DNA of 19,820 bases from Oscillospiraceae bacterium (GCA_900768735.1 CAAGDZ010000346.1:1-19820), one strand, 5' to 3'; positions 1 through 8,283 are shown, counted from the stretch's first letter. Numbers and translations are program-made. The notes: a model not told the origin generated them from the sequence alone.

Positions 1-147
1 ACATCCTCGGACGAAGGACCGACATCCTCGGACGAAGGACCGACATCCTCGGACGAAGGACCGACATCCTCGGACGAAGAACCAACATCCTCGGACGAAG
101 AACCGACATCCTCGGACGAAGAACCAACATCCTCGGACGAAGAGCCG
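1..147 (+). repeat. 21-bp tandem repeat, seven copies
   Basis: Seven head-to-tail 21-bp units occupy 1-147. The first three are identical and end GGACCG (Gly-Pro); the next four carry GAA or GAG in place of GGA and end CCA or CCG (Glu-Pro). A degenerate eighth unit starts at 148. The array runs off the left edge, so its copy number is unknown. The unit length is a multiple of three, so copy-number change would alter stalk length without shifting the frame. Confidence 0.95.
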
Positions 148-1362
148 ACATCATCTGAAAACTCATCAAACAGCAATTCATCTAATAACTCGTCAAGGTA
201 CAGTAAGCCTGATATTTCAAGCAACACAAGCAGCGGCGGCGGAGACGGCGGAGACGGTGATAATCCCTCCGGAGTCGATGGCGGCAATCCCGATGTCCCC
301 GTGACATATCCCGACCCGTCAGGCTATATCTTTGAAGCAGTTGATTCAAACCGCGTACAGGGCGTTACCGCAACCGTATATTATCAGGCGAACGACCGCT
401 CGGAGGTTAAGTGGGACGCCGAGAGCGTAGGTCAGGTTAACCCTCAGCTTACCGATAACGAGGGCAGATACGGCTGGAATGTTCCCTTCGGCTATTGGAA
501 GGTGCGCGTCACCGGCGGTGACTATGAGACTGTGGAGAGCGAGTGGATGAAGGTTCCGCCGCCGCGTGTAGATGTAAATATTGCGGTAACCTCTCTTGTA
601 CCCGCAAAGGTTACGCGGGTGAATATCTGCGAGGATTTTGCAGAGATAGAGTTTGACAAATACATGGACGTTTCCACAATGAGCGGTATAATCAGCATTG
701 ACGGAAAGACCTATGACGCTGTGCCCGTAAACGAAGAAAAGTCCGCACTAGGCGACGACAGAAGCTTTGCTACGGTATTCAGAGCCATGCTCGATACCAA
801 GGCTGTAAACAATCAGAGCTATGACGTCAAGGTAGGCTCGGCGCTGTGCTATGCAAATGTCGCCGGCGAGGAATATTCCGGCTCGGTTGTATGCGCACCT
901 ATAGCTACCTCGCTTAATGCAAGTATGCCCGGAGAATATGCAGCTTCCGGTGATGAAATAACAATAAGCGTCGCTCTTGAAGCCGTGGGCGGCTTTGATA
1001 ATATCGCGGCACCGCAGGTGACCTTCGATAATCCCGAAACGGCTCAGGTAATAAGCATAGGAGATGTTGACAGCAACGGAAAGGCCGATATAGTCATTAA
1101 GACCTCCGGTGCGGGTATAGTCAATATGAATATTACAGTACCCGGCTCGGCTGTAAGTGAGACGATAGCTATTCCTGTAGCGCGTGAGCAGGACACACAG
1201 CTGAAAAAGGCGGCTTCTCCTGCGCCGAGGACGACGGGAGGCAATACGGTAAGCATGGTAACGATAATAGTTATTGTGCTTGCGGCGGCTTTGTTCATTT
1301 GCATCGTGGTCAATATTACGGCAAATGTGCTGAAAGCGAGAGATAAGAAAAAGAAAGCGTAA
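1..1362 (+). CDS. Surface protein with heptad repeats and C-terminal membrane anchor (5' end outside window)
   Basis: The frame is open from base 1, so the start lies upstream; 453 codons are visible. In order there are seven tandem TSSDEGP/TSSDEEP heptads (codons 1-49), a Ser/Asn-rich then Gly/Asp-rich linker (about 50-100), and a predicted beta-rich domain starting near GYIFEAVDSNRVQGVTATVY (about 107-200). This is followed by further beta-rich segments, the last containing a DVDSNGKADIVI turn as in bacterial Ig-like folds. A hydrophobic helix at about 417-438 and a basic tail ending RDKKKKA complete the protein. That is the layout of an extracellular stalk-and-domain protein anchored by a C-terminal transmembrane helix, with no LPXTG motif. 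Binding or matrix function is a guess. It is separated from the trp operon and probably unrelated to it. Confidence 0.8.
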   Translation, partial: TSSDEGPTSSDEGPTSSDEGPTSSDEEPTSSDEEPTSSDEEPTSSDEEPTSSENSSNSNSSNNSSRYSKPDISSNTSSGGGDGGDGDNPSGVDGGNPDVPVTYPDPSGYIFEAVDSNRVQGVTATVYYQANDRSEVKWDAESVGQVNPQLTDNEGRYGWNVPFGYWKVRVTGGDYETVESEWMKVPPPRVDVNIAVTSLVPAKVTRVNICEDFAEIEFDKYMDVSTMSGIISIDGKTYDAVPVNEEKSALGDDRSFATVFRAMLDTKAVNNQSYDVKVGSALCYANVAGEEYSGSVVCAPIATSLNASMPGEYAASGDEITISVALEAVGGFDNIAAPQVTFDNPETAQVISIGDVDSNGKADIVIKTSGAGIVNMNITVPGSAVSETIAIPVAREQDTQLKKAASPAPRTTGGNTVSMVTIIVIVLAAALFICIVVNITANVLKARDKKKKA

Positions 1363-1454
1363 AGCCGGATTTCGGCAATTTATAAATTATTTGCTCAAAA
1401 TTCTTTGTTTTTGATATTGTTTTTGTGCAAAATGCCAAAAATTTTTATTGGCTA
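1363..1454 (+). other. Intergenic gap with weak hairpins after the surface protein gene
   Basis: Two weak stem-loops follow the stop codon. One is GCCG-gattt-CGGC just after the stop. The other pairs TTTGC.CAAAA with TTTTG.GCAAA across about 1390-1435. Neither is followed by a clean T-run, so I do not call a confident intrinsic terminator. Confidence 0.35.
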
Positions 1455-1483
1455 TTGACATTTTGAATTTTGCGGAATATAAT
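1455..1483 (+). promoter_or_regulatory. trp operon promoter, exact consensus
   Basis: TTGACA at 1455-1460 and TATAAT at 1478-1483 are separated by exactly 17 bases, a perfect sigma-A/sigma-70 promoter. Transcription should start near 1490, giving a leader of about 330 nt before trpE. A consensus promoter fits an operon whose control is applied after initiation by the T-box. Confidence 0.92.
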
Positions 1484-1490
1484 CCAATAT

Positions 1491-1771
1491 AGAAACTTTA
1501 AACCGTTGAGGCGGAGATAAAAACAGTTGCAGACGATACAGAGATTCGGGGGCGGTGAGAGCCCGAAACAAAACGGACTGTTAAATGGACCGCTGAGGGC
1601 ACGGTCAAAGGCATTTGCCGAGTATTCCGTGACGTAGGGCATACGTTAGTTGCCGTGGATATGATGGTATCCAGCAAAGCGGCAGATTTTTCTGCAATTC
1701 AAGGTGGCACCGCCGGTATAACAATAGTTAATCGGTCCTTGACGAGATAATGTCTCGTCGAGGACTTTTTT
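1491..1771 (+). promoter_or_regulatory. T-box leader sensing uncharged tRNA-Trp
   Basis: Stem I shows an AGAGA motif and a distal GGUGAGAGCC loop near 1545-1565. A UGG triplet in the expected specifier position (1586-1588, followed by A) reads Trp. A GCAGA/TCTGC hairpin at about 1682-1695 fits Stem III. The T-box core AAGGTGGCACCGCC starts at 1701. The antiterminator pairs AAGG 1701-1704 with CCTT 1737-1740 and ACCG 1709-1712 with CGGT 1733-1736, leaving the bulge TGGC (1705-1708). The variable base of the UGGN bulge is C, which suits a G discriminator base as in tRNA-Trp. The competing terminator at 1735-1771 shares the CGGTCCTT strand. Uncharged tRNA-Trp should stabilise the antiterminator and turn on the operon. 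Confidence 0.95.
1735..1771 (+). terminator. T-box regulated intrinsic terminator
   Basis: Arms 1735-1747 and 1753-1765 pair along all 13 positions (one G-U), with a 5-nt loop TAATG at 1748-1752, followed by TTTTTT from 1766. The first six bases of the 5' arm are also needed by the antiterminator, so the two folds exclude each other. Confidence 0.95.
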
Positions 1772-1776
1772 ATTTT

Positions 1777-1818
1777 GAAAAATTCCTCCGAGACAAAAAA
1801 TTCTTGGAGGGATTTTTT
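1777..1818 (+). promoter_or_regulatory. Hairpin covering the trpE Shine-Dalgarno sequence
   Basis: Bases 1778-1792 pair with 1803-1817 without a break (two G-U pairs), with loop 1793-1802. The 3' arm contains the trpE ribosome binding site GGAGG (1806-1810), one base short of the ATG region. The GC core (1785-1792 with 1803-1810) is followed by GATTTTTT, so it could also act as a second intrinsic terminator. Its 5' arm (1784-1794) can instead pair with 1752-1764, the 3' arm of the T-box terminator. Function is inferred from pairing only. Confidence 0.7.
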
Positions 1819-3306
1819 ATGATTAAACCTAAAATTACAACAACTCTGAACGACGCGGTAAATTTAAGCGAAAACGGAAAATACAAAACCGTCCCGATTG
1901 TGGCGGAGCTTTTTTCCGATATGCACACACCGCTTAAAGTAATGTCGATACTTAAAGGCGTAAGCCGTCATTGCTTTATACTCGAAAGCGCGGACAACAC
2001 AAAGCAGTGGGGCAGATACACCTTTTTAGGCTATGACCCGATACTCGAAATCACCTGCATAAACGGCACGGTGACTATAAAAAACGGCTGTGAAAAGACC
2101 TATGAAAACAGCAACCCCAAGGACTATATCCGCAAGATTCTTGAGGACTACAAAAGCCCCAAGGTGAGCGGTCTTCCGACCTTTACCGGAGGACTGGCGG
2201 GATATTTCTCCTACGACTATATAAAGTACAGCGAGCCGACGCTGAACCTTGACGCGGAGGACAACGAGGGCTTTAAGGATGTTGACCTCATGCTGTTTGA
2301 CAAGGTAATCGCATTTGACAGCCACCTGCAAAAAATCTTTGTAATAGTAAATATCAAGACCGACGATATAGAAAACAACTACAAAAAGGGCTGCGAGGAG
2401 CTTGACACGATATGCGACCTTATACTCAACGGCAAGCCGTCTAGCTTTGAGCCGCTGAAGCTGAAATCCGAGATAACCCCGCTTTTCAGCAAGGAGCGCT
2501 ACTGCGCGATGGTAGAAAGGGCAAAGCAGTACATTTATGACGGCGACATCTTTCAGGTGGTTTTGTCAAACCGTCTTGACGCAAAGGCAGAGGGCAGCCT
2601 GTTTGATGTTTACCGCGTACTGCGTACCGAAAACCCCTCGCCGTATATGTTCTATTTTTCAAGCGACGATATAGAGATGGCGGGAGCGTCACCGGAAACG
2701 CTTGTAAGACTGGAGGACGGTGTACTGCACACCTATCCGCTCGCGGGTACGCGACCCAGAGGAAAGACCGAGGAAGAGGACAAGGCGCTTGAAAAAGAGC
2801 TGCTCGCTGACGAAAAGGAAAAGGCAGAGCACAATATGCTGGTTGATCTCGGCCGCAACGACATCGGAAAAATCAGCCGCTTCGGCAGCGTAGAGGTTGA
2901 AAAGTACATGGAGATACAGCGCTTTTCAAAGGTGATGCACATAGGCTCGTCGGTGCGCGGCGAGATAGCGGAAGGCCTTACGGCGCTTGACGCGGTGGAC
3001 TCAATCCTCCCCGCAGGAACGCTTTCGGGCGCGCCGAAAATCCGCGCCTGCGAGATAATAAACGAGCTTGAAAACAACAAGCGCGGCGTGTATGGCGGTG
3101 CGATAGGCTATCTTGACCTTTCGGGAAATCTTGATGTCTGCATAGCGATACGCCTTGCATTCAAGAAAAACGGCAGACTGTTTATCAGAAGCGGCGCGGG
3201 GATTGTCGCTGACAGCGTACCCGAAAATGAGCATACGGAGTGCATAAATAAGGCAAAGGCGGTAGTCGAGGCTATTCAGCTTGCCGAGGGAGGTATCTCG
3301 TCATGA
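1819..3306 (+). CDS. trpE: Anthranilate synthase component I
   Basis: It converts chorismate plus ammonia or glutamine-derived nitrogen to anthranilate, the first step of tryptophan synthesis, with TrpG as partner. The start ATG at 1819 is chosen because GGAGG lies eight bases upstream; an earlier in-frame ATG at 1750 lies inside the terminator loop. The protein is 495 aa, normal for the family. The N-terminal domain carries ILES (54-57), matching the LLES motif of the tryptophan feedback site. The chorismate-binding domain shows GDIFQVVLSNR (242-252), GASPE (289-293), AGTRPRG (309-315), LVDLGRNDIGKIS (341-353), PAGTLSGAPKIRACEII (398-414) and GAGIVADSVPENE (459-471). The ILES motif and position first in a trp operon favour TrpE over PabB. 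Confidence 0.97.
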   Translation: MIKPKITTTLNDAVNLSENGKYKTVPIVAELFSDMHTPLKVMSILKGVSRHCFILESADNTKQWGRYTFLGYDPILEITCINGTVTIKNGCEKTYENSNPKDYIRKILEDYKSPKVSGLPTFTGGLAGYFSYDYIKYSEPTLNLDAEDNEGFKDVDLMLFDKVIAFDSHLQKIFVIVNIKTDDIENNYKKGCEELDTICDLILNGKPSSFEPLKLKSEITPLFSKERYCAMVERAKQYIYDGDIFQVVLSNRLDAKAEGSLFDVYRVLRTENPSPYMFYFSSDDIEMAGASPETLVRLEDGVLHTYPLAGTRPRGKTEEEDKALEKELLADEKEKAEHNMLVDLGRNDIGKISRFGSVEVEKYMEIQRFSKVMHIGSSVRGEIAEGLTALDAVDSILPAGTLSGAPKIRACEIINELENNKRGVYGGAIGYLDLSGNLDVCIAIRLAFKKNGRLFIRSGAGIVADSVPENEHTECINKAKAVVEAIQLAEGGISS

Positions 3307-3869
3307 TATTACTTATAGATAATTTTGACAGCTTTTCATACAATCTTTATCAGCTTGCCGGCACGATAAACAGTGATATAAAGACCATGCGCAACAACGA
3401 GGTAACACCCGATGATGTAAGGGCGCTCGCACCCACGCATATCATAATTTCACCCGGCCCCGGAAAGCCGTCCGATGCGGGAAACTGCATTGAGATAATA
3501 AAAGAGCTTGCAGGAGAGATACCGATACTCGGCGTGTGCCTGGGACATCAGGCTATCTGCGAGGCCTTCGGCGGCAAGGTAATCCACGCCGGAAAGCTGG
3601 TACACGGAAAAGCCGAAACGATAACAATATACAACACACACCCGCTGTTTAAGGGACTGGGAAAGACGATACAGGCGGCACGGTATCATTCGCTTGCGGC
3701 GGATAAGTCCGCGCTCCCCGACTGCCTTGAGGTACTCGGTATGTCGAGCGATAACGAGATAATGGCGGTCGCGCACAAGACCCTCGCGGTGTACGGCGTG
3801 CAGTTCCACCCCGAGTCTATCATGACCCCCGAGGGCAGACAGATACTTGAAAATTTTTTAAACGTTTAA
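3303..3869 (+). CDS. trpG: Anthranilate synthase component II, glutamine amidotransferase
   Basis: It hydrolyses glutamine and passes ammonia to TrpE. It is a 188-aa class I glutamine amidotransferase with the full triad: C79 in GVCLGHQ, H169 and E171 in QFHPES. PGPG (51-54) forms the oxyanion strand region and RYHSL (127-131) is the usual family motif. Its ATG overlaps the trpE stop by four bases and GGGAGG lies at 3288-3293, so translation is probably coupled. PabA-type enzymes look alike and often serve both pathways. Because it sits inside the trp operon, I call it TrpG; a dual role in folate synthesis cannot be excluded from this window. Confidence 0.95.
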   Translation: MILLIDNFDSFSYNLYQLAGTINSDIKTMRNNEVTPDDVRALAPTHIIISPGPGKPSDAGNCIEIIKELAGEIPILGVCLGHQAICEAFGGKVIHAGKLVHGKAETITIYNTHPLFKGLGKTIQAARYHSLAADKSALPDCLEVLGMSSDNEIMAVAHKTLAVYGVQFHPESIMTPEGRQILENFLNV

Positions 3870-3895
3870 CGGGATATGAAAGGTAAGGTAAAATC

Positions 3896-4903
3896 ATGTT
3901 AAAGCAGGAAATAGCACAGCTTGTAAAGGGACAGTCGCTTAGCAGAGAGGCTACAGCGGCGGCTTTTGATAAAATCATGGGCGGCGAGGTGAGCGAGGCA
4001 CAAAAGGCGGCGTTTCTCACGGCGCTTTCAATAAAGGGCGAGAGCATCGACGAAATCACTGCGGCGGCAGATATTATGAGAAAATACTGCACCAAGGTGC
4101 CGCATAAGAGCGAAGCGTTTGAGATAGTAGGTACGGGCGGAGATAAGTCCGACAGCTTTAATATATCTACCACCTGCGCAATCGTACTGAGCGCGGCGGG
4201 TATTCATGTCGCAAAGCACGGAAACCGCGCGGCATCGTCACAGTGCGGCGCTATGGATGTGCTGGAGGCGCTCGGGGTAAATCTCGACTTATCCCCCGAA
4301 AAGAGCGGCGAGATGCTTGACGATATGGGTCTTTGCTTTTTATTCGCACAGAAGTATCACAGCGCAATGAAGAATGTAGGTGCTGTACGCCGCGAGCTTG
4401 GCTTTCACACGATATTCAATCTTGTAGGTCCGCTGTCAAACCCCGCCTTCCCTGTATATCAGACGATGGGCGTATACGACAGGGCGCTTGTAACTCCGCT
4501 TGCGGAGGTACTGCACAACCTCGGCGTGAAAAACCTGATTGTAGTACACGGCGAGGACGGCTTTGACGAAATCTCGCTCAGCGGAGAGACAACCGCCTGC
4601 GAGATAATCGGCGACGAAAAGAGAGAGTTTATAATCACCCCCGAGGATATAGGCTTAAAGCGCTGTCAGAAGTCCGACCTTGTCGGCGGCACACCCGAAG
4701 AAAACGCGGAGATAACCTGCAGGATTTTAAGCGGCGAAAAGGGCGCAAAGACCGACGCGGTTATACTTAACGCAACCTACTCTTATCATGTAGTACACCC
4801 CGAAACTCCGCTGCTAAAGGCAAAGGAGATAATCGAGGATGTAATCTACAGCGGAAAGGCGGCGGCAAAGCTGGAGCAGTTTATAAACGCCGCAAAGCAG
4901 TAA
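3896..4903 (+). CDS. trpD: Anthranilate phosphoribosyltransferase
   Basis: It joins anthranilate to PRPP to give phosphoribosyl-anthranilate. It is 335 aa, typical length. The PRPP-binding GTGGD is at 79-83, followed by KHGNRAASS (107-115). The anthranilate-binding region contains RRELGFHTIFNLVGPLSNP (165-183), and DGFDE (221-225) carries the acidic pair that binds magnesium. It starts 26 bases after trpG behind an AAGGTAAGG-type ribosome binding site. It is a stand-alone TrpD, not fused to TrpG as in some enterobacteria. Confidence 0.96.
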   Translation: MLKQEIAQLVKGQSLSREATAAAFDKIMGGEVSEAQKAAFLTALSIKGESIDEITAAADIMRKYCTKVPHKSEAFEIVGTGGDKSDSFNISTTCAIVLSAAGIHVAKHGNRAASSQCGAMDVLEALGVNLDLSPEKSGEMLDDMGLCFLFAQKYHSAMKNVGAVRRELGFHTIFNLVGPLSNPAFPVYQTMGVYDRALVTPLAEVLHNLGVKNLIVVHGEDGFDEISLSGETTACEIIGDEKREFIITPEDIGLKRCQKSDLVGGTPEENAEITCRILSGEKGAKTDAVILNATYSYHVVHPETPLLKAKEIIEDVIYSGKAAAKLEQFINAAKQ

Positions 4904-4926
4904 GCTATGCCGAAAGGACTTAAAGC

Positions 4927-5709
4927 ATGATACTTGACGATATTGTAAAAGCAACCAAAAAAAGGCTCGCCACGGTCAGCACGGAGCAAAGACAGGCGGT
5001 GACGGATGCCGCAAAAAAACTTCCCTCGACCGATAATTTCCCTTTTAAAAGGGCGCTTGCAAAGGACGGACTTTCATTTATCTGCGAGGTGAAGAAGGCG
5101 TCGCCGTCAAAGGGCATAATCGCCGAGGATTTTCCTTATCTCGATATTGCGAAAAGCTATGAAATGGCGGGCGCGGACGCGGTGTCGGTGCTGACCGAGC
5201 CGGAGTTTTTCAAAGGGAGCGGCGAGTACCTGCGCGAAATCTCGCAGAGCATAAGCCTGCCTTGTCTGAGAAAGGATTTTATCATCGACGAGTATCAGAT
5301 TTACGAGGCAAAGACGCTCGGCGCGTCGGCGGTACTGCTTATCTGTGCGATACTCGATGATGAAAAGCTGAAAAGCTATCTGGAGCTTGCACACAGCTTA
5401 GGACTGTCGGCACTGGTCGAAACCCACAACGAGCAGGAGCTTATACGCGCGGTAAACAGCGGTGCGGAGATAATCGGCGTAAATAACCGCGACTTAAAGA
5501 CCTTTAACGTTGATTTAAACACCACAGAACAGCTTTTTGCAAAAGCGCCCGAAGGAAAAATGCTTGTATCGGAAAGCGGTATACACACCGAGAGCGATAT
5601 AGAGCTTGTGAAAGCCGCGGGAGCAAATGCGGTGCTTATCGGCGAGGCGTTTATGCGAAGCGAGAACAAGTCCGAGCTTATGGGCAGATTCAAAGGCGGT
5701 AGGGCGTAA
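4927..5709 (+). CDS. trpC: Indole-3-glycerol phosphate synthase
   Basis: It closes the indole ring, turning carboxyphenylamino-deoxyribulose phosphate into indole-3-glycerol phosphate. It is a 260-aa TIM barrel. Visible motifs are CEVKKASPSKG (53-63, with the substrate-binding lysine), RKDFI (115-119, K116 probable general acid), ALVETH (162-167), NNRDL (186-190) and SESGIH (215-220). It begins 23 bases after trpD with a GAAAGGA ribosome binding site and ends directly against trpF. It is monofunctional; TrpF is a separate gene here. Confidence 0.96.
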   Translation: MILDDIVKATKKRLATVSTEQRQAVTDAAKKLPSTDNFPFKRALAKDGLSFICEVKKASPSKGIIAEDFPYLDIAKSYEMAGADAVSVLTEPEFFKGSGEYLREISQSISLPCLRKDFIIDEYQIYEAKTLGASAVLLICAILDDEKLKSYLELAHSLGLSALVETHNEQELIRAVNSGAEIIGVNNRDLKTFNVDLNTTEQLFAKAPEGKMLVSESGIHTESDIELVKAAGANAVLIGEAFMRSENKSELMGRFKGGRA

Positions 5710-6327
5710 ATGAAAATAAAGATTTGCGGCTTATTCAGAAATGAAGATATTGAATATGCAAACAAGACGCTCCCCGATTATGTCGGCTTTGTGTTTGCCA
5801 AAAGCAAGCGGCAGATAAACCGCGATACCGCCGCCGATTTTCGGGGCAGGCTTGACGGCTCGATTAAGGTTGTCGGGGTATTTGTAAACGGTGACATTGA
5901 CTTTATCGCGGGGCTTGCAAACGACAGTCTTATCGACCTTGTACAGCTCCACGGCGATGAGGACGAGGAGTATGTAAGACGGCTTAGAGGACTGATACCC
6001 GAGAGCGTAAAGATAATAAAAGCGTTTTCGGTGAGTGAAAAAAGTGATGTGATAAACGCGGAGCGTTTTCCCACCGACTATATTCTGCTCGACAACGGCA
6101 GGGGCGGCACGGGAAAGGCATTTAGCTGGGATATATTAAAGGATAATATGCCGGGCAGAGTGTTCCTCGCGGGCGGCATAAACCCCGAAAATATAAAGGA
6201 CGCGGCGGCGCTCGCCCCCTACTGCATCGATGTTAGCAGCGGCGCAGAGACCGACGGCGTAAAGGATTTTGACAAGATAGCCGGGCTTGTATCGGCGGTA
6301 AGAAATACAGGAAAGGACAGATTTTAA
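5710..6327 (+). CDS. trpF: Phosphoribosylanthranilate isomerase
   Basis: It carries out the Amadori rearrangement between the TrpD and TrpC steps. It is 205 aa, a small TIM barrel. The catalytic cysteine is C6 in KICGL and the catalytic aspartate is D128 in LLDNG. GGTGKAFSW (132-140), LAGGINPENI (153-162) and DVSSGAE (174-180) make the phosphate-binding end. Its ATG follows the trpC stop with no gap, and its stop shares one base with the trpB start (TAATG), so coupling to both neighbours is likely. Confidence 0.95.
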   Translation: MKIKICGLFRNEDIEYANKTLPDYVGFVFAKSKRQINRDTAADFRGRLDGSIKVVGVFVNGDIDFIAGLANDSLIDLVQLHGDEDEEYVRRLRGLIPESVKIIKAFSVSEKSDVINAERFPTDYILLDNGRGGTGKAFSWDILKDNMPGRVFLAGGINPENIKDAAALAPYCIDVSSGAETDGVKDFDKIAGLVSAVRNTGKDRF

Positions 6328-7511
6328 TGGAAAGCGGAAGATACGGGATTCACGGCGGTCAGTATATACCCGAAACGCTGATGAATGAAGTAAAAAAGCT
6401 GGAAGAATGTTACGAGTTTTACAAGAACGACAAGGAGTTCAACGAGGAGCTTGACAAGCTGCTCAGAGAATACGCGGGCAGACCCTCTTTGCTGTATTAT
6501 GCAAAGAAGATGACTGAGGACTTAGGCGGCGCGAAGATTTATTTAAAGCGCGAGGACTTAAACCATACGGGCTCACACAAGATAAACAACGTACTCGGTC
6601 AGGCGCTGATGGCGAAAAAGATGGGCAAGACCAGAGTAATCGCCGAAACCGGCGCGGGTCAGCACGGCGTAGCCACAGCCACCGCGGCGGCTCTGCTCGG
6701 ACTTGAATGTGAGATATTTATGGGCAAGGAGGACACCGAGCGTCAGGCATTGAACGTATACAGAATGGAGCTGCTCGGTGCAAAGGTACACCCCGTCACA
6801 AGCGGCACAATGACGCTTAAAGACGCAGTAAACGAGGCTATGAGAGAATGGGTGTCGAGAGTGCATGACACGCACTATATCTTAGGCTCGGTAATGGGAC
6901 CGCACCCGTTTCCTATGATAGTAAGAGATTTTCAGAGCGTAATCAGCAGAGAAGCAAAACAGCAGATATTAGAGCTTGAAGGAAAGCTCCCCGCCGCTGT
7001 CGTAGCCTGTGTAGGCGGCGGCAGCAACGCTATGGGTATGTTCTATAACTTCATAAACGACAAGGAAGTAAAGCTTATCGGCTGTGAGGCGGCAGGCAAG
7101 GGCGTAGATAATGTTCTCAACGCCGCGACTATAGCTAACGGAACGCTCGGCATCTTCCACGGCATGAAGTCATATTTCTGCCAGAACGAGGAGGGTCAGA
7201 TAGCGCCGGTATACTCAATCTCGGCGGGACTTGACTATCCCGGCATAGGCCCCGAGCACGCGAACCTGCACGACACCGGCAGGGCGCAGTATGTACCTGT
7301 CACCGATGATGAAGCGGTAAATGCGTTCGAGTATCTAGCGCGCACCGAGGGTATTATCTGCGCTATTGAGTCGGCACACGCTGTCGCTCATGTAATGAAG
7401 ACAGCAAAGGACTACAGCAAGGACGAGTCGATTATTATATGCCTTTCAGGCAGAGGTGACAAGGACGTTGCGGCTATAGCAAGATACAGAGGGGTGAAGA
7501 TTTATGAGTAG
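6327..7511 (+). CDS. trpB: Tryptophan synthase beta chain
   Basis: It condenses indole with L-serine using pyridoxal phosphate. It is 394 aa, normal for the TrpB1 class that pairs with TrpA. The PLP lysine is K85 in HTGSHKINN. AETGAGQHG (106-114) holds the catalytic glutamate region, GGGSN (230-234) binds the PLP phosphate, and SGRGDKD (374-380) is the C-terminal cofactor motif. It overlaps trpF by one base and trpA by eight bases, as expected for subunits made in equal amounts. It ends in TAG, which shows that TAG is an ordinary stop in this genome. Confidence 0.97.
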   Translation: MESGRYGIHGGQYIPETLMNEVKKLEECYEFYKNDKEFNEELDKLLREYAGRPSLLYYAKKMTEDLGGAKIYLKREDLNHTGSHKINNVLGQALMAKKMGKTRVIAETGAGQHGVATATAAALLGLECEIFMGKEDTERQALNVYRMELLGAKVHPVTSGTMTLKDAVNEAMREWVSRVHDTHYILGSVMGPHPFPMIVRDFQSVISREAKQQILELEGKLPAAVVACVGGGSNAMGMFYNFINDKEVKLIGCEAAGKGVDNVLNAATIANGTLGIFHGMKSYFCQNEEGQIAPVYSISAGLDYPGIGPEHANLHDTGRAQYVPVTDDEAVNAFEYLARTEGIICAIESAHAVAHVMKTAKDYSKDESIIICLSGRGDKDVAAIARYRGVKIYE

Positions 7512-8283
7512 AATACAAAACGCGTTTACGCACAAGGCATTTGTGGCATTTCTGACGGCGGGCGACCCGACAATGGATAAGACTGAGGAATATATCGGCA
7601 GGCTTATCGACGGCGGAGCAGACCTTATCGAAATAGGCATACCGTTTTCCGACCCGATAGCGGAGGGTCCTGTTATACAGTCGGCGAACGTAAGGGCGCT
7701 TGCGGCGGGGGCAAATCTTGAAAAGATATTTGCGCTTGTAGTAAATGTCAGAAAAAAATATCCCGACACGCCGATAGTTTTCCTCACTTATTTAAACCCC
7801 GTGTTTAAGTACGGTGCGGACAATTTCTTCAAAAAGTGTGCCGAGATAGGCGCGGACGGTATAATCGTACCCGATATGCCGTTTGAGGAAAAGGGCGAAA
7901 TAAGCGGCGCGGCAGAAAAGCACGGCATAGACATAATCTCGCTGATAGCGCCGACCTCGGAGGACAGAATAAAACGCATAGCGAGTGAGGCGAAGGGATA
8001 TATCTATATCGTATCTTCAATGGGTGTAACCGGTATGCGAAGCGAGATAAAGACCGACATCGGCTCGATTGTCGAGGCTGTACGCAAGTATTCTGACAAG
8101 CCCACGGCGGTAGGCTTCGGTATAAACACGCCTGAGCAGGCACAAAAGTTCTCGGCTCTGGCAGACGGAGTAATTGTCGGAAGCGCGATTGTGAAGATAA
8201 TCGAGCAGTACGGGGAGAACGCGGGGGACGAGCTGTATAATTATGCAAAGAGGATGAAAGAGGGATGCCTTAGGGCGGAGTGA
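7504..8283 (+). CDS. trpA: Tryptophan synthase alpha chain
   Basis: It cleaves indole-3-glycerol phosphate to indole and glyceraldehyde-3-phosphate and channels indole to TrpB. It is 259 aa, near normal length. The catalytic glutamate is E43 in IEIGIPFSDP. The residue matching Salmonella D60 is E54 (PIAEGPVIQ), a Glu for Asp change. GVTGMRSE and GFGINTPEQ form the phosphate-binding loops. The ATG lies inside the end of trpB. The last 54 coding bases are part of a 57-bp sequence repeated exactly at 9821-9877, so the C-terminus lies within the left arm of a duplication. Confidence 0.96.
   Translation: MSRIQNAFTHKAFVAFLTAGDPTMDKTEEYIGRLIDGGADLIEIGIPFSDPIAEGPVIQSANVRALAAGANLEKIFALVVNVRKKYPDTPIVFLTYLNPVFKYGADNFFKKCAEIGADGIIVPDMPFEEKGEISGAAEKHGIDIISLIAPTSEDRIKRIASEAKGYIYIVSSMGVTGMRSEIKTDIGSIVEAVRKYSDKPTAVGFGINTPEQAQKFSALADGVIVGSAIVKIIEQYGENAGDELYNYAKRMKEGCLRAE

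Noticed and set aside
1054..1098. Dockerin-type calcium loop (DVDSNGKAD) in the surface protein
   Set aside because: Only one such loop is present and it is flanked by beta-strand patterns, as in bacterial Ig-like domains. The paired helices of a dockerin are absent.
1750..1818. Upstream in-frame start for trpE, or a Trp leader peptide in the leader
   Set aside because: The ATG at 1750 is in the terminator loop with no ribosome binding site, and the extension has no Trp codons. The leader has a complete T-box, so a ribosome-stalling leader peptide is not needed.
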